42,931 nt of DNA, taken from positions 1-42,931 of the forward strand of contig CAJVZC010000008.1 of NCBI GenBank assembly GCA_913019935.1, in the 5' to 3' direction. Positions within the stretch are counted from its first letter, which is position 1; the number at the start of each line of letters is the position of its first letter. Source of the DNA: an uncultured Methylococcales bacterium (GTDB lineage: Bacteria > Pseudomonadota > Gammaproteobacteria > Methylococcales > Methylomonadaceae). The notes under the pieces were generated by a model that did no database searches, was not told where the DNA came from, and worked only from the letters and a program-made list of their open reading frames with translations. Of this stretch, positions 24,313 to 33,099 are shown piece by piece. Both the position numbers and the translations under genes were made by a program.

Positions 24313-25646
24313 GATTTTATTTCTTTAATTTGGCTAATAATCTGGCCTTCTGAAAACTGCGTATTTATTTTATCATCGATATTTAGGTTTTTTATTGAGG
24401 AGATTATTTCACCTGTTTCGGGCCGGGTAATGAGAGCATAACCACGATTCAGTGTGGCTAAAGGACTCAGGGAGTTTAATGTCTGGCTGTAATGAACCAA
24501 ATGGTGTTTTTTTAAGGATAATTGGTCCTTAATAGCATGCCTTAATCGGTTAGATAAGAGTTGGTTATGATATTTTTGGGTGCGAATTCCAACTTTTGGA
24601 TTGTTTGTTAGTAATTGTGTTTTTTTGATACTGAGTTTAGCGTGCAGGGCATTAAGTTTTGTAATCAGCGTATTATTTAAGCGAATTTCTAAGTCATCAA
24701 GACGTTGCGCCCGGGTTAATAATTTTTGCCTAGGGTCTGTCTGCTGTATTCGGTTTAAGAGGGTAGCTACTCGTGCGTCAAAAAAACTTAAACGGTTTAA
24801 TGTTAAATGAATAAATTGTTTTTCAAGGTTTAATAGTTTTAGCCTTAATTCCTTGCCATCAGGGCTGACTTGTTCAGCAGCTGCGGAAGGGGTTGCCATT
24901 CGTTTATCAGCAACAAAATCCGCAATAGTAAAATCAGTTTCGTGGCCAATTCCAGTGACTATGGGGAGTTGGCTACGATTGATTGCGCGGGCGACAATTT
25001 CTTCATTAAAGGCCCATAAATCTTCTAAAGCCCCACCCCCACGAGCAATAATTAAAACATCACATTCTGCTCTACGATTAGCGGTTTCTATGGCATTTAC
25101 AATAGCGTATTTAGCCTGACTGCCCTGTACAGGTGTTGGATAAATGACCAGGGGTATAGCTGAAAAACGGCGCTTTAATACAGATAGAATATCTTGGATG
25201 GCTGCACCTGTTGGCGAGGTGATTAAGCCGATTTGTTTAGGAAAGGCGGGTAGTTTTTTTTTAAGTTCTTGGGCAAATAAGCCTTCAGCTTTAAGGTGTT
25301 TTTTTAAGGCCTCAAAAGCGCGGAGAAGTTCGCCTTCACCTGCGGGTTCTATTTTTTCAACAATTAGTTGGTAGTCACCACGTGATTCATATAGGCTGAC
25401 TTGCGCTGTTACAATAATAGCAATGCCATTAGTAGGCTTAAAAGGTAATTGTCTAGTTGATAGGCGAAACATGGCGCAACGAATTTGGGCGTGTTCATCT
25501 TTGAGTGTGAAATAGAGATGGCCTGAAGATGGAGAGCTTAAATTGGATATTTCGCCTTCAACACGAATTCGGAAGAAGTTTTGTAAGAGGAGTTGTTTGG
25601 TTTCACGATTAAGCGCTGAAACAGAATAGATAGATTGAAGATTCAT
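24309..25646 (-). CDS. xseA: Exodeoxyribonuclease VII large subunit
   Basis: A 445-aa XseA with all parts: the OB-fold at about residues 1-100 (FFRIRVEGEISNLSSPSSGH), the catalytic core with TSPTGAAIQDI, RGGGALEDLWAFNEE and GIGHETDFTIADFVADKR, and the long helical C-terminal region. With XseB it degrades single-stranded DNA in both directions. No xseB gene is present nearby. It is first in a two-gene unit with the M23 peptidase and is divergent from the DsrH/DsrC pair. Confidence 0.94.
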   Translation of the reverse strand: MNLQSIYSVSALNRETKQLLLQNFFRIRVEGEISNLSSPSSGHLYFTLKDEHAQIRCAMFRLSTRQLPFKPTNGIAIIVTAQVSLYESRGDYQLIVEKIEPAGEGELLRAFEALKKHLKAEGLFAQELKKKLPAFPKQIGLITSPTGAAIQDILSVLKRRFSAIPLVIYPTPVQGSQAKYAIVNAIETANRRAECDVLIIARGGGALEDLWAFNEEIVARAINRSQLPIVTGIGHETDFTIADFVADKRMATPSAAAEQVSPDGKELRLKLLNLEKQFIHLTLNRLSFFDARVATLLNRIQQTDPRQKLLTRAQRLDDLEIRLNNTLITKLNALHAKLSIKKTQLLTNNPKVGIRTQKYHNQLLSNRLRHAIKDQLSLKKHHLVHYSQTLNSLSPLATLNRGYALITRPETGEIISSIKNLNIDDKINTQFSEGQIISQIKEIKS

Positions 25647-25757
25647 AATTGAATTTTAACATGTACGGGTAATGAGTATTGTTTGATAAATTTAAATGCT
25701 TTACTTAAACTTACTGTATGAAAACACTGATTATATTAGAAAGTAGAGTGATAGGTT

Positions 25758-26054
25758 ATGTTGCATATAATTTCTAAGGTGCCATTGACCCCAAGGCTCT
25801 TTGATCGGTTGGGGACTGATACAAATGACAGTGTGATTATTACCGGTGATGCCGTTATTACGGTAATGCGGGAAGGGGAATGGGCTAACCACTGGGCAGT
25901 CGTCGTTACGCATATGCCTGTTAATGTCTTGTCGGTTGATTTGGCTATCCGTGGTATTGTGAAATCTGACCTTGTTGGTGGGCTGAAATTGGTGGATTAT
26001 TCAGGTTTTGTGGATTTGACAGTTGTACATTCGGTCATGCATTCGTGGCATTAA
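25758..26054 (+). CDS. DsrH/TusB family sulfur-relay protein
   Basis: A 98-aa protein of the DsrH/TusB family, starting MLHIISKVPL and ending LVDYSGFVDLTVVHSVMHSW; the VDY-GFVDL-V segment is the family mark. TusB or DsrH forms a hexamer with TusC/TusD or DsrE/DsrF and passes persulfide sulfur toward TusE or DsrC. No tusC/tusD or dsrE/dsrF gene is next to it. No cysteine is present, so it is structural here. The downstream dsrC-type GTG start lies 10 bp inside its 3' end, so the two are coupled. Confidence 0.82.
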   Translation: MLHIISKVPLTPRLFDRLGTDTNDSVIITGDAVITVMREGEWANHWAVVVTHMPVNVLSVDLAIRGIVKSDLVGGLKLVDYSGFVDLTVVHSVMHSWH

Positions 26055-26377
26055 AGCGACTAGGGAAAGATATTGTACTGACTGACGAAGGATTTTTATG
26101 TAATCTTCGCGATTGGTCACCTGATATAGCCTATGTTCTGGCGGAAAATAATGGTATTCAGATGACCGATGCGCATTGGGAGATTGTTGATTATGCTAGA
26201 AGCTATTATTTGACCTATAAGCATTTACCCAATACTCGCGTTTTCATTAAAGGAGTCAAAAAAACATTCGGGCCCGATAAAGGTAATAGTCTTTATTTAC
26301 ATCGATTATTCCCAGAAGGCCCCTTGAGGTATGCCTGTAAACTCGCGGGATTGCCTAAACCACCAACATGTTTATAG
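26045..26377 (+). CDS. DsrC/TusE family sulfur carrier
   Basis: A 110-aa DsrC/TusE protein starting at GTG 26045. The family core is DKGNSLYLHRLFPEGPLRYA and the C-terminal arm ends ACKLAGLPKPPTCL. Both arm cysteines, Cys98 and Cys109, are present with ten residues between them. E. coli TusE has only the last one, whereas DsrC proteins that work with dissimilatory sulfite reductase or sulfur-oxidation systems keep both. So this is DsrC-like by motif, yet no dsrAB, dsrEF or heterodisulfide-reductase genes lie in the window. It could serve tRNA thiouridine formation or sulfur metabolism. Confidence 0.85.
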   Translation: MALKRLGKDIVLTDEGFLCNLRDWSPDIAYVLAENNGIQMTDAHWEIVDYARSYYLTYKHLPNTRVFIKGVKKTFGPDKGNSLYLHRLFPEGPLRYACKLAGLPKPPTCL

Positions 26378-26398
26378 GATAAACGGGTTACTTACCGG

Positions 26399-26812
26399 TC
26401 ATTGGCGAACAAACCGATGAATCTGTCGACGTTCTTTTTTATTCGGTCGATGCTCTTTGTGATGATCTTGCAGGGCCTTTTTTTCACGGTTAAGCGCTAT
26501 TTGTTTTTGTCTTTTATCAATGCTTTCTTGGCTTTCCTCATAAAGCAGTAATGCTTCTTTGGAGGGCTTACGGTGTTTGGCAAGCGAGACAATGGTAATA
26601 TTCCATTGGTATAGATCTTTGGTAATAAATAAATGTGCCCCAATTTTAATTTCTTTTCCAGGTTTTGTGCGTTGTTCATTAAGATGAACTTTACCGCCGG
26701 AAACGGCCTCAGCGGCAAGTTTTCGGGTTTTATAAAAGCGAGCAACCCAAAGCCATTTGTCTAGTCGGATGGCTGCTATTTCTGTGCTGTGTGTTGTTTT
26801 GTGTTTATTCAC
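26399..26812 (-). CDS. hslR: Heat shock protein 15, S4-domain RNA-binding protein
   Basis: A 137-aa Hsp15. The S4 domain covers about residues 15-75 (AIRLDKWLWVARFYKTRKLA and VSGGKVHLNEQRTKPGKEI). A Lys/Arg-rich C-terminal tail follows (KRQKQIALNREKK). In E. coli it binds free 50S subunits that carry a stalled nascent chain after heat shock and takes part in their recycling. Length and domain order are normal. It is monocistronic and convergent with the dsrC-type gene. Confidence 0.9.
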   Translation of the reverse strand: MNKHKTTHSTEIAAIRLDKWLWVARFYKTRKLAAEAVSGGKVHLNEQRTKPGKEIKIGAHLFITKDLYQWNITIVSLAKHRKPSKEALLLYEESQESIDKRQKQIALNREKKALQDHHKEHRPNKKERRQIHRFVRQ

Positions 26813-26916
26813 AGAGTTTATAAATTAATTGAGTTCAATAAGGTATTTTGGAGTATTATTCTATTGTAAATCATAACTTAATTTTTACTGAATAGATTAT
26901 TTCCTGGAGGAAATGG

Positions 26917-27300
26917 ATGAATCTAGAAAAAGTCATTTTCGGTTTTTTCATTGTTTTAGCAATGACCCTAAATTTCGGTTTTTTCCTGGGTGAAATTTCT
27001 AACCCGGCACATCATAATGTTAATGAATTGTTTGCTGTGGTGGTTGTTAATTTCATTGCAACAGGGTTGAAACTTGGAGACAGATCGCAGGTGGGAGCTG
27101 TTTTGTTATCAACCAGTTTAGTTGCCGACCTACAATTAATTGTGGCGGTATTCTATTGGACATCAGCCGTGCATATAAACATGGTTGGATTAACACCTGA
27201 TGTAATGACGAGCATTGTGGCGCTATCTGGTGGTGCGCTTTTGGCGAATGTTGTTTCTGTTGTTATTTTAGTCGTCGATACTCTCATGTCACGCTTATAA
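26917..27300 (+). CDS. DUF6394 family membrane protein
   Basis: A 127-aa protein with four predicted helices (about residues 5-25, 36-52, 62-82 and 98-122) and the pattern MNLEKVIFGFFIVLAMTLNF, ISNPAHHNVNELFAVVVVN, LKLGDRSQVGAVLLSTSLVA. This fits DUF6394, which I recall next to K+ channel/RCK genes in gammaproteobacteria. It lies 33 bp before such a gene here, so a role as channel partner is likely, but no function is established. TGGAGGAAATGG gives a strong ribosome binding site. Confidence 0.78.
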   Translation: MNLEKVIFGFFIVLAMTLNFGFFLGEISNPAHHNVNELFAVVVVNFIATGLKLGDRSQVGAVLLSTSLVADLQLIVAVFYWTSAVHINMVGLTPDVMTSIVALSGGALLANVVSVVILVVDTLMSRL

Positions 27301-27333
27301 GCGTTTTCTTTATTTAATTCTAAGTGCAAAACA

Positions 27334-29073
27334 ATGGCTGCTTCCGTTGATCTGAGTCGTGTGACCTTTATCGTGTTACGGGAAATGCGTAAGCCAATTT
27401 TGGCTATCATCATTGTCTATTCCCTTTCGATTGCAGGCATGATAATCATGCCAGGTCCTGTGGTGAATGGAGAAATACAATATTTAAGCATTTTCCATGC
27501 TTTTTATTTTATGACTTATACGGCCACAACGACTGGGTTTGGTGAAATACCATTTCCCTTCAGTAATGCGCAGCGTTCTTGGGCTATTATTTGTTTGTAT
27601 ATTAGTGTCATTACTTGGTTTTATGCCATTGGTAGCATTATTCGATTAATACAGAACCCATATTTATCGAAAGCGCTCGCTGAGCATGAGTTTTCTAATA
27701 AAGTTGAGCGAATTTCAGGTGAGTTTATTATTATCTGCGGGTTTGGTGATACCGGTAGTGTTTTGGCTCGAGGGCTCAGTGATGCTCGATTAACGGCGGT
27801 TGTTATTGACAGTAATGAAGAGCGCATTAAAGCACTGAAATTGCGTGATTATAAGGTTCCCATGCCGGGGTTATTTGCTGATGCGAGTGTGCCAAAGCAT
27901 TTGATTGAAGCAGGGATCAGGCGAGCTGATTGCAAAGCCATTGTTTCAGTAACCAGTAATGAAGAAACCAACCTTAAAATTTCAGCCCTAGCTAGGATTT
28001 TAAATCCTAACATTGATGTGATTACTAAGTCTAAAGTCGAGATTTGGGAAGAAACATTGGCAACTATCGGCGGTAAGGTCCACATTATTGACCCGTTTAA
28101 AACCTATGCTCAGTTGTTAGCATCCTCTATTGAGCAGCGTTATTTTCATTCTTTTAACAATTGGCTAGTGGGGGATAAATCAACTGAGTTAAAGCAGCCA
28201 CTATGTCCACCAAAGGATGGGCTTTGGATTATTTGTGGTTTTGGTCGTATGGGGCAAGAAATTAAACGGGCATTAAATAAACAGGGCTTGAAAACGGCAA
28301 TTATTGATCCTAAACCGATTAGTCCAGATGAGGATAATGTTGAGACGTTTGTTTTAGGGTTAACGACAGCCAGAACACTGAAATTGGCGGGTATTGAACA
28401 GGCAGTAGGTATTGTGACTGGGACGGATGATGACGGGCAAAATGTGGGTATCTTATTAAATGCGCGTTCAATAAATCCGCATCTTTTTACCGTTGTTAGA
28501 CAAAATTCCCATGAGAATGCAGCCGCTTTTAAGGCGGCCAAAGCAGATATGATCATGCAACCTTCATTGGTTGCCGCAAGGCGTATTATGTTATTGTTGA
28601 AAGCACCGTTGTTGAAACCATTTTTTAAGTATTTTGTGGTTAATCAGGATCGTGCGCATGAAATGAATGATGTGATCAGTTGGGTGCAGGAAAGTATCGG
28701 TGATAAGGTGCCATTGTTAACGTCATTTCATGTAACGCAGAAGAATGCAAAAGCATTAGCCGATTTTTTAGAAAATGATTCGTTTCAGTTAGGTGATTTA
28801 CTGAAAGATCCTAGAGATAGAACGCAGTTATTAGATTTAGTGGTATTGGTTGCTAAATCAGCGGGTGAAAGCGTTGAAGTCTTGCCCGGAAGTAATTATT
28901 CAGTAAAAATAAATGATCAGTTGTTATTATGTGGGACGGATTTTTCTTATCGATTGTTTCGAGCCACTGTTAATAATGAATACAAGCTATATCATGTTCG
29001 GACAGGGTTGCGTCAGCCACGAAGTTATTTTATGCAATGGTATGTGCGTAAAATGGGGCGCGAAGGATTGTAG
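27334..29073 (+). CDS. Two-helix potassium channel with two RCK (TrkA-N) domains
   Basis: A 579-aa channel. Helix 1 is at about 22-40, the pore with filter TTTGFGE is at 65-71, and helix 2 is at 84-106. RCK1 starts FIIICGFGDTGSVLARGL (131-148), and RCK2 begins near residue 296 with LWIICGFGRMGQEIKRAL. Both have Rossmann glycine motifs that should bind NAD(H) or a nucleotide. The filter reads TGFGE, close to but not the usual T-V-G-Y-G-D, so selectivity should not be taken as certain. It most likely moves K+ with nucleotide gating. It is paired with the DUF6394 gene and ends at a strong terminator. Confidence 0.86.
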   Translation: MAASVDLSRVTFIVLREMRKPILAIIIVYSLSIAGMIIMPGPVVNGEIQYLSIFHAFYFMTYTATTTGFGEIPFPFSNAQRSWAIICLYISVITWFYAIGSIIRLIQNPYLSKALAEHEFSNKVERISGEFIIICGFGDTGSVLARGLSDARLTAVVIDSNEERIKALKLRDYKVPMPGLFADASVPKHLIEAGIRRADCKAIVSVTSNEETNLKISALARILNPNIDVITKSKVEIWEETLATIGGKVHIIDPFKTYAQLLASSIEQRYFHSFNNWLVGDKSTELKQPLCPPKDGLWIICGFGRMGQEIKRALNKQGLKTAIIDPKPISPDEDNVETFVLGLTTARTLKLAGIEQAVGIVTGTDDDGQNVGILLNARSINPHLFTVVRQNSHENAAAFKAAKADMIMQPSLVAARRIMLLLKAPLLKPFFKYFVVNQDRAHEMNDVISWVQESIGDKVPLLTSFHVTQKNAKALADFLENDSFQLGDLLKDPRDRTQLLDLVVLVAKSAGESVEVLPGSNYSVKINDQLLLCGTDFSYRLFRATVNNEYKLYHVRTGLRQPRSYFMQWYVRKMGREGL

Positions 29074-29110
29074 GTTATGATGGCTTGATAGTAAAAGGGT
29101 AAGGGAATAA

Positions 29111-29140
29111 AAAAAGGCGCTGTTAATTAGCGCCTTTTTT
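29111..29140. terminator. Strong bidirectional intrinsic terminator
   Basis: AAAAAGGCGCT (29111-29121), loop GTTAATT, AGCGCCTTTTT (29129-29139). The 11-bp stem is flanked by A and T runs, so it ends both the channel transcript and the convergent ispH transcript. Confidence 0.92.
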
Positions 29141-29151
29141 GTCGTCGTATG

Positions 29152-29175
29152 GATCTACAGATCTACAGATCTACT
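29152..29175. repeat. Three tandem 8-bp repeats across the ispH stop
   Basis: GATCTACA twice (29152-29159, 29160-29167) and GATCTACT (29168-29175). The last copy contains the ispH stop codon (29171-29173). It looks like a slippage expansion and has no clear function. Confidence 0.7.
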
Positions 29176-30124
29176 GAGAGGAAATGTGTTGTCTGAGTTC
29201 TTTAGGAAGCGAGAACACTACTTTTTCTTCAATGCCTGCATTTTCTTCAGCGGTTTGGCCGCCCCAATTTTGAAGTTGTTTAATGACTTGTTGAACTAGA
29301 ACTTCGGGAGCCGATGCTCCTGCCGTGACCCCAACAGTATTAATGTTGGAAAACCATGTTTGATCAAGGTCCTCGGCGGTATCAATTAAGTAAGAGGGTT
29401 TACCCAGTTGATCGGCTATTTCTTTGAGTCGGTTGGAATTAGAACTGTTGGGTGAGCCGACAACTAAGATCAGGTCAGCTTTACTTGCTAAGTCAGTAAC
29501 GGCATCTTGCCGGTTTTGTGTGGCATAACAAATATCATCTTTCTTTTGTTCTTGGATGGCGGGGAACTGTTTTTTAAGTGCCTCAACCATAGTATACGTG
29601 TCCGTCATGGACAAGGTTGTTTGGGTCACATAAGCCAAGTTATCAGGGTTGTTCAGTTTAAGTGCACTAACATCTTCGGGTGACTCCACTAGGTAAATGT
29701 TGCCATTTTCGGTGCATTTTTCATATTGTCCCATGGTTCCCTCTACTTCAGGGTGACCTTCGTGACCAATTAAAATGACTTCTTTATCCGCTTTAGCATG
29801 CTTGGCAACTTGTATGTGAACTTTTGTCACAAGAGGGCATGTTGCGTCAAAGACAGTTAGATTGCGTTCTTTAGCTTGCAATTGAACCTTTTTGGAAACA
29901 CCGTGGGCACTGAATATTAAGTAAGAGCCTTCCGGAACGTCGTTAACATCTTCAATAAAAATGGCTCCTTTTTCTCTAAGACCTTCTACAACTGTTCGGT
30001 TATGAACAACTTCATGGCGGACATAGATGGGGGCGCCAAAAGCATCAATGGCATGGTCAACAATATCAATTGCACGGTCTACACCGGCACAAAAACCACG
30101 AGGGTTAGCGAGTATTATTTGCAT
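29171..30124 (-). CDS. ispH: 4-hydroxy-3-methylbut-2-enyl diphosphate reductase IspH
   Basis: A 317-aa IspH, the last step of the MEP isoprenoid pathway (HMBPP to IPP and DMAPP), using a [4Fe-4S] cluster. Cluster ligands Cys12 (RGFCAGV), Cys96 (DATCPLV) and Cys199 (DICYATQ) are present, as are His41, His74, His124 and the proton-donating Glu126 (HEGHPEVEG). Length is normal. It lies 34 bp downstream of the rraA-type gene on the same strand and may share its transcript. A strong terminator follows. Confidence 0.96.
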   Translation of the reverse strand: MQIILANPRGFCAGVDRAIDIVDHAIDAFGAPIYVRHEVVHNRTVVEGLREKGAIFIEDVNDVPEGSYLIFSAHGVSKKVQLQAKERNLTVFDATCPLVTKVHIQVAKHAKADKEVILIGHEGHPEVEGTMGQYEKCTENGNIYLVESPEDVSALKLNNPDNLAYVTQTTLSMTDTYTMVEALKKQFPAIQEQKKDDICYATQNRQDAVTDLASKADLILVVGSPNSSNSNRLKEIADQLGKPSYLIDTAEDLDQTWFSNINTVGVTAGASAPEVLVQQVIKQLQNWGGQTAEENAGIEEKVVFSLPKELRQHISSQ

Positions 30125-30158
30125 AGTAAGTTTAGACTTGATTATTAATAGGTGTATT

Positions 30159-30644
30159 CTACCTTATTCTTTCTTTAGAAACGACAATACCATCAGAATC
30201 TGAATAGAGATAATGTTCGGGTTCAAAAGATATGCCTGCAAAATAGAGGGTGGTTCCTTGGGATCCCAAACCATTTTTTTGTGATTTTAGTGGGTGGGCT
30301 GCGAGCGCCTTAATACCAATGGGGATCTGGTTGACTTGTTCGGTATCACGAATGCAGCCATTGACTATGATGCCTTGCCAGCCATTTTTATGGGCAATGA
30401 GTGCCAAATTATCTCCTAACAAGGCGCACTTTAGGGAGCCTTGTCCATCAATGACTAGAACGCGGTTTTCGACGCATTGCTCAAGGGTATTTCTGACTAG
30501 CACGTTATCTTCGAGGACTTGAAGGGTGGTTATTTGTCCTGAAAATTGGCGGTTACTGCCGAAACTCTTGAAAATAGGTTCAGCAATTTGAAACCCTGCT
30601 GCTGAACTGTAGGCATCACATAAGTCTGTTGTAAAAAGAGTCAT
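30159..30644 (-). CDS. rraA: RraA-like protein (RNase E regulator / HMG aldolase fold)
   Basis: A 161-aa RraA-family protein: FTTDLCDAY at the N-terminus, [37 protein letters not shown] and [13 protein letters not shown]. coli RraA binds and restrains RNase E; related proteins are class II aldolases for 4-hydroxy-4-methyl-2-oxoglutarate. The aldolase-type motif R-D-x2-E/D reads R-D-T-E-Q here, so the last acidic residue is replaced by Gln. That weakens an aldolase role, though Glu is one place earlier. It is upstream of ispH on the same strand. Confidence 0.83.
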   Translation of the reverse strand: MTLFTTDLCDAYSSAAGFQIAEPIFKSFGSNRQFSGQITTLQVLEDNVLVRNTLEQCVENRVLVIDGQGSLKCALLGDNLALIAHKNGWQGIIVNGCIRDTEQVNQIPIGIKALAAHPLKSQKNGLGSQGTTLYFAGISFEPEHYLYSDSDGIVVSKERIR

Positions 30645-30829
30645 ATTATTTGAGTAAAAGTCGTTATTATACCGTAGTGGGTAAATGAACCTGAAGGTGC
30701 AATTTTATAGGCTATAACGAGGTAATAAACGCTGGATTCAGTCATCTATAAATTCGTATATTAGGCGGTATTTAGAGTGATAGTGGTTAGATTTAGTGAA
30801 AAACTTAAGTAAGAATCATGAGAGGTAAG

Positions 30830-30973
30830 ATGATGGGGATTTTTTTTGCAATTTTAGCCGTAGTCTTAATTATTGGCAGTGCTTTGATTTTATTGCGTAA
30901 TGCAAAGTCTTCTAAAGTACCTGATACGGTAAAACCAAAACCCTATGAGGAAGATGAAACCGATCATTGGTGA
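30830..30973 (+). CDS. DUF2897 family small membrane protein (47 aa)
   Basis: A 47-aa protein with one N-terminal helix (IFFAILAVVLIIGSALILL) and a short charged tail ending KPKPYEEDETDHW. The plan fits DUF2897, small single-helix proteins of gammaproteobacteria with no known role. AGAGG at 30821-30825 supports ATG 30830 or 30833 as start; an earlier ATG at 30818 would add four residues. Its stop overlaps the convergent dtd stop by 10 bp. Confidence 0.65.
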   Translation: MMGIFFAILAVVLIIGSALILLRNAKSSKVPDTVKPKPYEEDETDHW

Positions 30974-31425
30974 AAAAGGGTATTGCTTTTACTCTGTAAT
31001 GTAAACGTTACCGGGCCATCATTGGTTAAACTGACTTGCATATCGGCTCCAAACAATCCGGATTCAACGGTTGAATACTGGGATTGGGCTGTAGTGATTA
31101 AATGATTAAACATTTTTTCACCATGGGCAGGGGCTGCTGCTGGTGTAAAACTGGGGCGATTTCCAGTGTTCGTGTCTGCAGCCAGTGTGAATTGAGGGAC
31201 GAGTAGTAAGCCACCATTAATTTGTTTTAGAGACAAGTTCATTCGATTGTTTGAATCACAAAAAATACGATAATTTAAGATTCGTTGCAGTAGTTTTTCA
31301 ACGCGAGGGGCGTCATCTTGTTTCTCAATGGCAACGAGAGCCAGAATGCCTTGATTGATTGTGGCTATGGTTGCATTGTTTACAGTGACGGAGGCTGATG
31401 ATACGCGTTGTATAATGGTAATCAT
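30964..31425 (-). CDS. dtd: D-aminoacyl-tRNA deacylase
   Basis: A 153-aa Dtd. It removes D-amino acids, and glycine wrongly charged on tRNA-Ala. Family motifs are LLLVPQFTLAADT in the centre and NDGPVTFTL near the C-terminus; the Gly-Pro pair in the latter is the chirality-checking cis-GlyPro motif. The N-terminus MITIIQRVSSASVTVNN is standard. It is divergent from the thermonuclease gene, with about 50 bp between starts. Confidence 0.93.
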   Translation of the reverse strand: MITIIQRVSSASVTVNNATIATINQGILALVAIEKQDDAPRVEKLLQRILNYRIFCDSNNRMNLSLKQINGGLLLVPQFTLAADTNTGNRPSFTPAAAPAHGEKMFNHLITTAQSQYSTVESGLFGADMQVSLTNDGPVTFTLQSKSNTLFHQ

Positions 31426-31476
31426 AAGAATGAGTTAATTATTTTAAAAAATGTTATTTTGTCATTGATTTATAAA

Positions 31477-32304
31477 ATGCTGAAGAAAAATGTCGTGTTA
31501 ATGAGTGTATTGTTAATCTTTTTTTCTGCTGACAGTTTCGCTGCAAAAGTCTTTTCTTGGCGTGATAATGATGGGCAGCGTTATTATTCGGACAGTAAGC
31601 CAGTAGGCTTGGGGGTAAAAGAAATGCCCTTGGTGGGGCGTGTTTTATATTCCGTCACTAGGATCTATGATGGCGATACCGTGCTCTTAGACGATCACTT
31701 AAAGGTGCGCTTGTTAAGCATTAACACTCCGGAACTAGAGCGCTACAATAAGTTAGGAGAGGCGGGTGGAGAAAAGGCTAAAGAGAGGTTGCGCACCTTA
31801 TTGTCGGGACAAAAAGTGCGTCTTGAAAAAGATCTGGAACACCAAGATAAATACGGGCGTACATTGGCGCATATTTTCACCGTAGATGGGGTGCACGTTA
31901 ATCTTGAAATGGTTAAGAGCGGTTGGGCAACAGTTAATATTCATCCCCCTAATGTCCAATATTCACAAGCTATGCTGATCGCTCAACAAGAGGCGCAAGT
32001 GTTACATTTGGGTCTCTGGGGGATGGACGATTACCAGCCTAAGCGCATTGTGACAGTTTTAGAGAATAAGCATTATGGGTGGCAGCGATTAATAGGGACA
32101 ATACATTCGGCACAAATTAAGCGTAAGTATGTTTATCTTGGTATTGATAAACTCATGGTTAGAATTCCCCGTGCTAATTTGTCTTTTTTCCCTGATGTAA
32201 TGACTTATATCGGTAAGGAAGTGGAGGTCAGGGGCTGGGTCTCACGGCGGGGTAAAATACGTTCGGTTTTGGTTCGTCACCCCAGTGCATTGTTGGTTCG
32301 TTAG
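31477..32304 (+). CDS. Exported thermonuclease with DUF4124 domain
   Basis: About 275 aa. A signal peptide (cleavage near SFA/AKV) is followed by a short DUF4124-like segment (FSWRDNDGQRYYSD) and a staphylococcal nuclease-like domain. The SNase motifs are VTRIYDGDTVLLDD, VRLLSINTPE, EKAKERLRTLL and DKYGRTLAHIF, containing the Arg-Glu-Arg type active residues and the Asp ligands for calcium. A C-terminal OB-like part (about 195-275) follows. It likely degrades DNA or RNA in the periplasm or outside. ATG at 31477 is chosen because it begins the signal peptide; the frame is open further upstream to 31408. Confidence 0.82.
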   Translation: MLKKNVVLMSVLLIFFSADSFAAKVFSWRDNDGQRYYSDSKPVGLGVKEMPLVGRVLYSVTRIYDGDTVLLDDHLKVRLLSINTPELERYNKLGEAGGEKAKERLRTLLSGQKVRLEKDLEHQDKYGRTLAHIFTVDGVHVNLEMVKSGWATVNIHPPNVQYSQAMLIAQQEAQVLHLGLWGMDDYQPKRIVTVLENKHYGWQRLIGTIHSAQIKRKYVYLGIDKLMVRIPRANLSFFPDVMTYIGKEVEVRGWVSRRGKIRSVLVRHPSALLVR

Positions 32305-32407
32305 TGTGGCGGAAAATAGAGATGCTGAAAAGGGACAGCGGTTGTTAATTTTTTTGGTGAGTGTGCTTTTGTTACAGCGCTCTTCGGAGGTTAAAGAAAA
32401 TCGAAAG

Positions 32408-32884
32408 TTATTTTAACAACGTTTTTATAAATTTTTTCAAAACAAATGATCGGCCAAACAATTTTTTTTCCATCAAGTCGAGTAATCTATTTTCTCTGGC
32501 TTCTGATGTTTCTTTAAGTTCTGTTAGTTCTTTTTGTAGGCGAACAATCTGTTGTTGAAGAAACAGTTCATTGCTACTGCTCTCGTATGATTGTTTTCTG
32601 TCTTCTGGTTCGTCTGTTGTACTCGGGATAAGGGTAGTCGTGGTAAAGGCTTGTGAATTAGGTGTGACATCAACGCTTTCTTGGTGTGGCAGTAGTGTTG
32701 TTTTGTGGGAAGTATCCTGAGTATTAGTGTTAGATTGTATTTGACGATAAACAGTGCGTGTGGTTTTGCTTACAAGGCGAGTTGCTTTGGCAATTGATAT
32801 GATTGAAATAATGGTGGCAATGGTTAAAACTTCAGTAGATTTACCGACTAGTTTAGAGGAGAGTAGGATTTTTTTAAAGGCCAT
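32408..32884 (-). CDS. Hypothetical protein with membrane segment and coiled coil (158 aa)
   Basis: A 158-aa protein of unknown family. A hydrophobic stretch at about residues 18-33 (VLTIATIISIISIAKA) is flanked by basic residues. A Ser/Thr-rich disordered part runs from 50 to 105, then a coiled coil at about 105-140 (LQQQIVRLQKELTELKE) and a basic end (FVLKKFIKTLLK). It could tether a coiled coil to the inner membrane. No operon partner; the thermonuclease gene converges on it from the other strand. Confidence 0.5.
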   Translation of the reverse strand: MAFKKILLSSKLVGKSTEVLTIATIISIISIAKATRLVSKTTRTVYRQIQSNTNTQDTSHKTTLLPHQESVDVTPNSQAFTTTTLIPSTTDEPEDRKQSYESSSNELFLQQQIVRLQKELTELKETSEARENRLLDLMEKKLFGRSFVLKKFIKTLLK

Positions 32885-33082
32885 GGTTTTTTTAAATAAC
32901 GTCCAGTATTAGTTGGTGTGTGGGTCAGCACTTAGCGTAATAGATTGAAAAAAGTATTAAATGTAAAGACTTCAGAGTTTATACGATTATTACTGTAATG
33001 GGTATATGTGAATGGCTCAGGTGGGGAATTAAAAAAGACTTTTCTACTTTATGATGAAGCCCGTTTGGTGTTCGTTTTTTGT

Positions 33083-33088
33083 TATAAT
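33083..33088 (+). promoter_or_regulatory. -10 element of the tRNA-Arg gene
   Basis: A perfect TATAAT, 11 bp before the mature tRNA 5' end. Transcription would begin near 33095, a few bases before the tRNA, as is usual. No clear -35 hexamer at 16-18 bp. Confidence 0.65.
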
Positions 33089-33099
33089 TTAGTATCGAG

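Noticed and set aside
29152-29175. Tandem 8-bp repeats as a regulatory or CRISPR-like array
   Set aside because: Only three direct copies without spacers, at a stop codon; replication slippage explains them.
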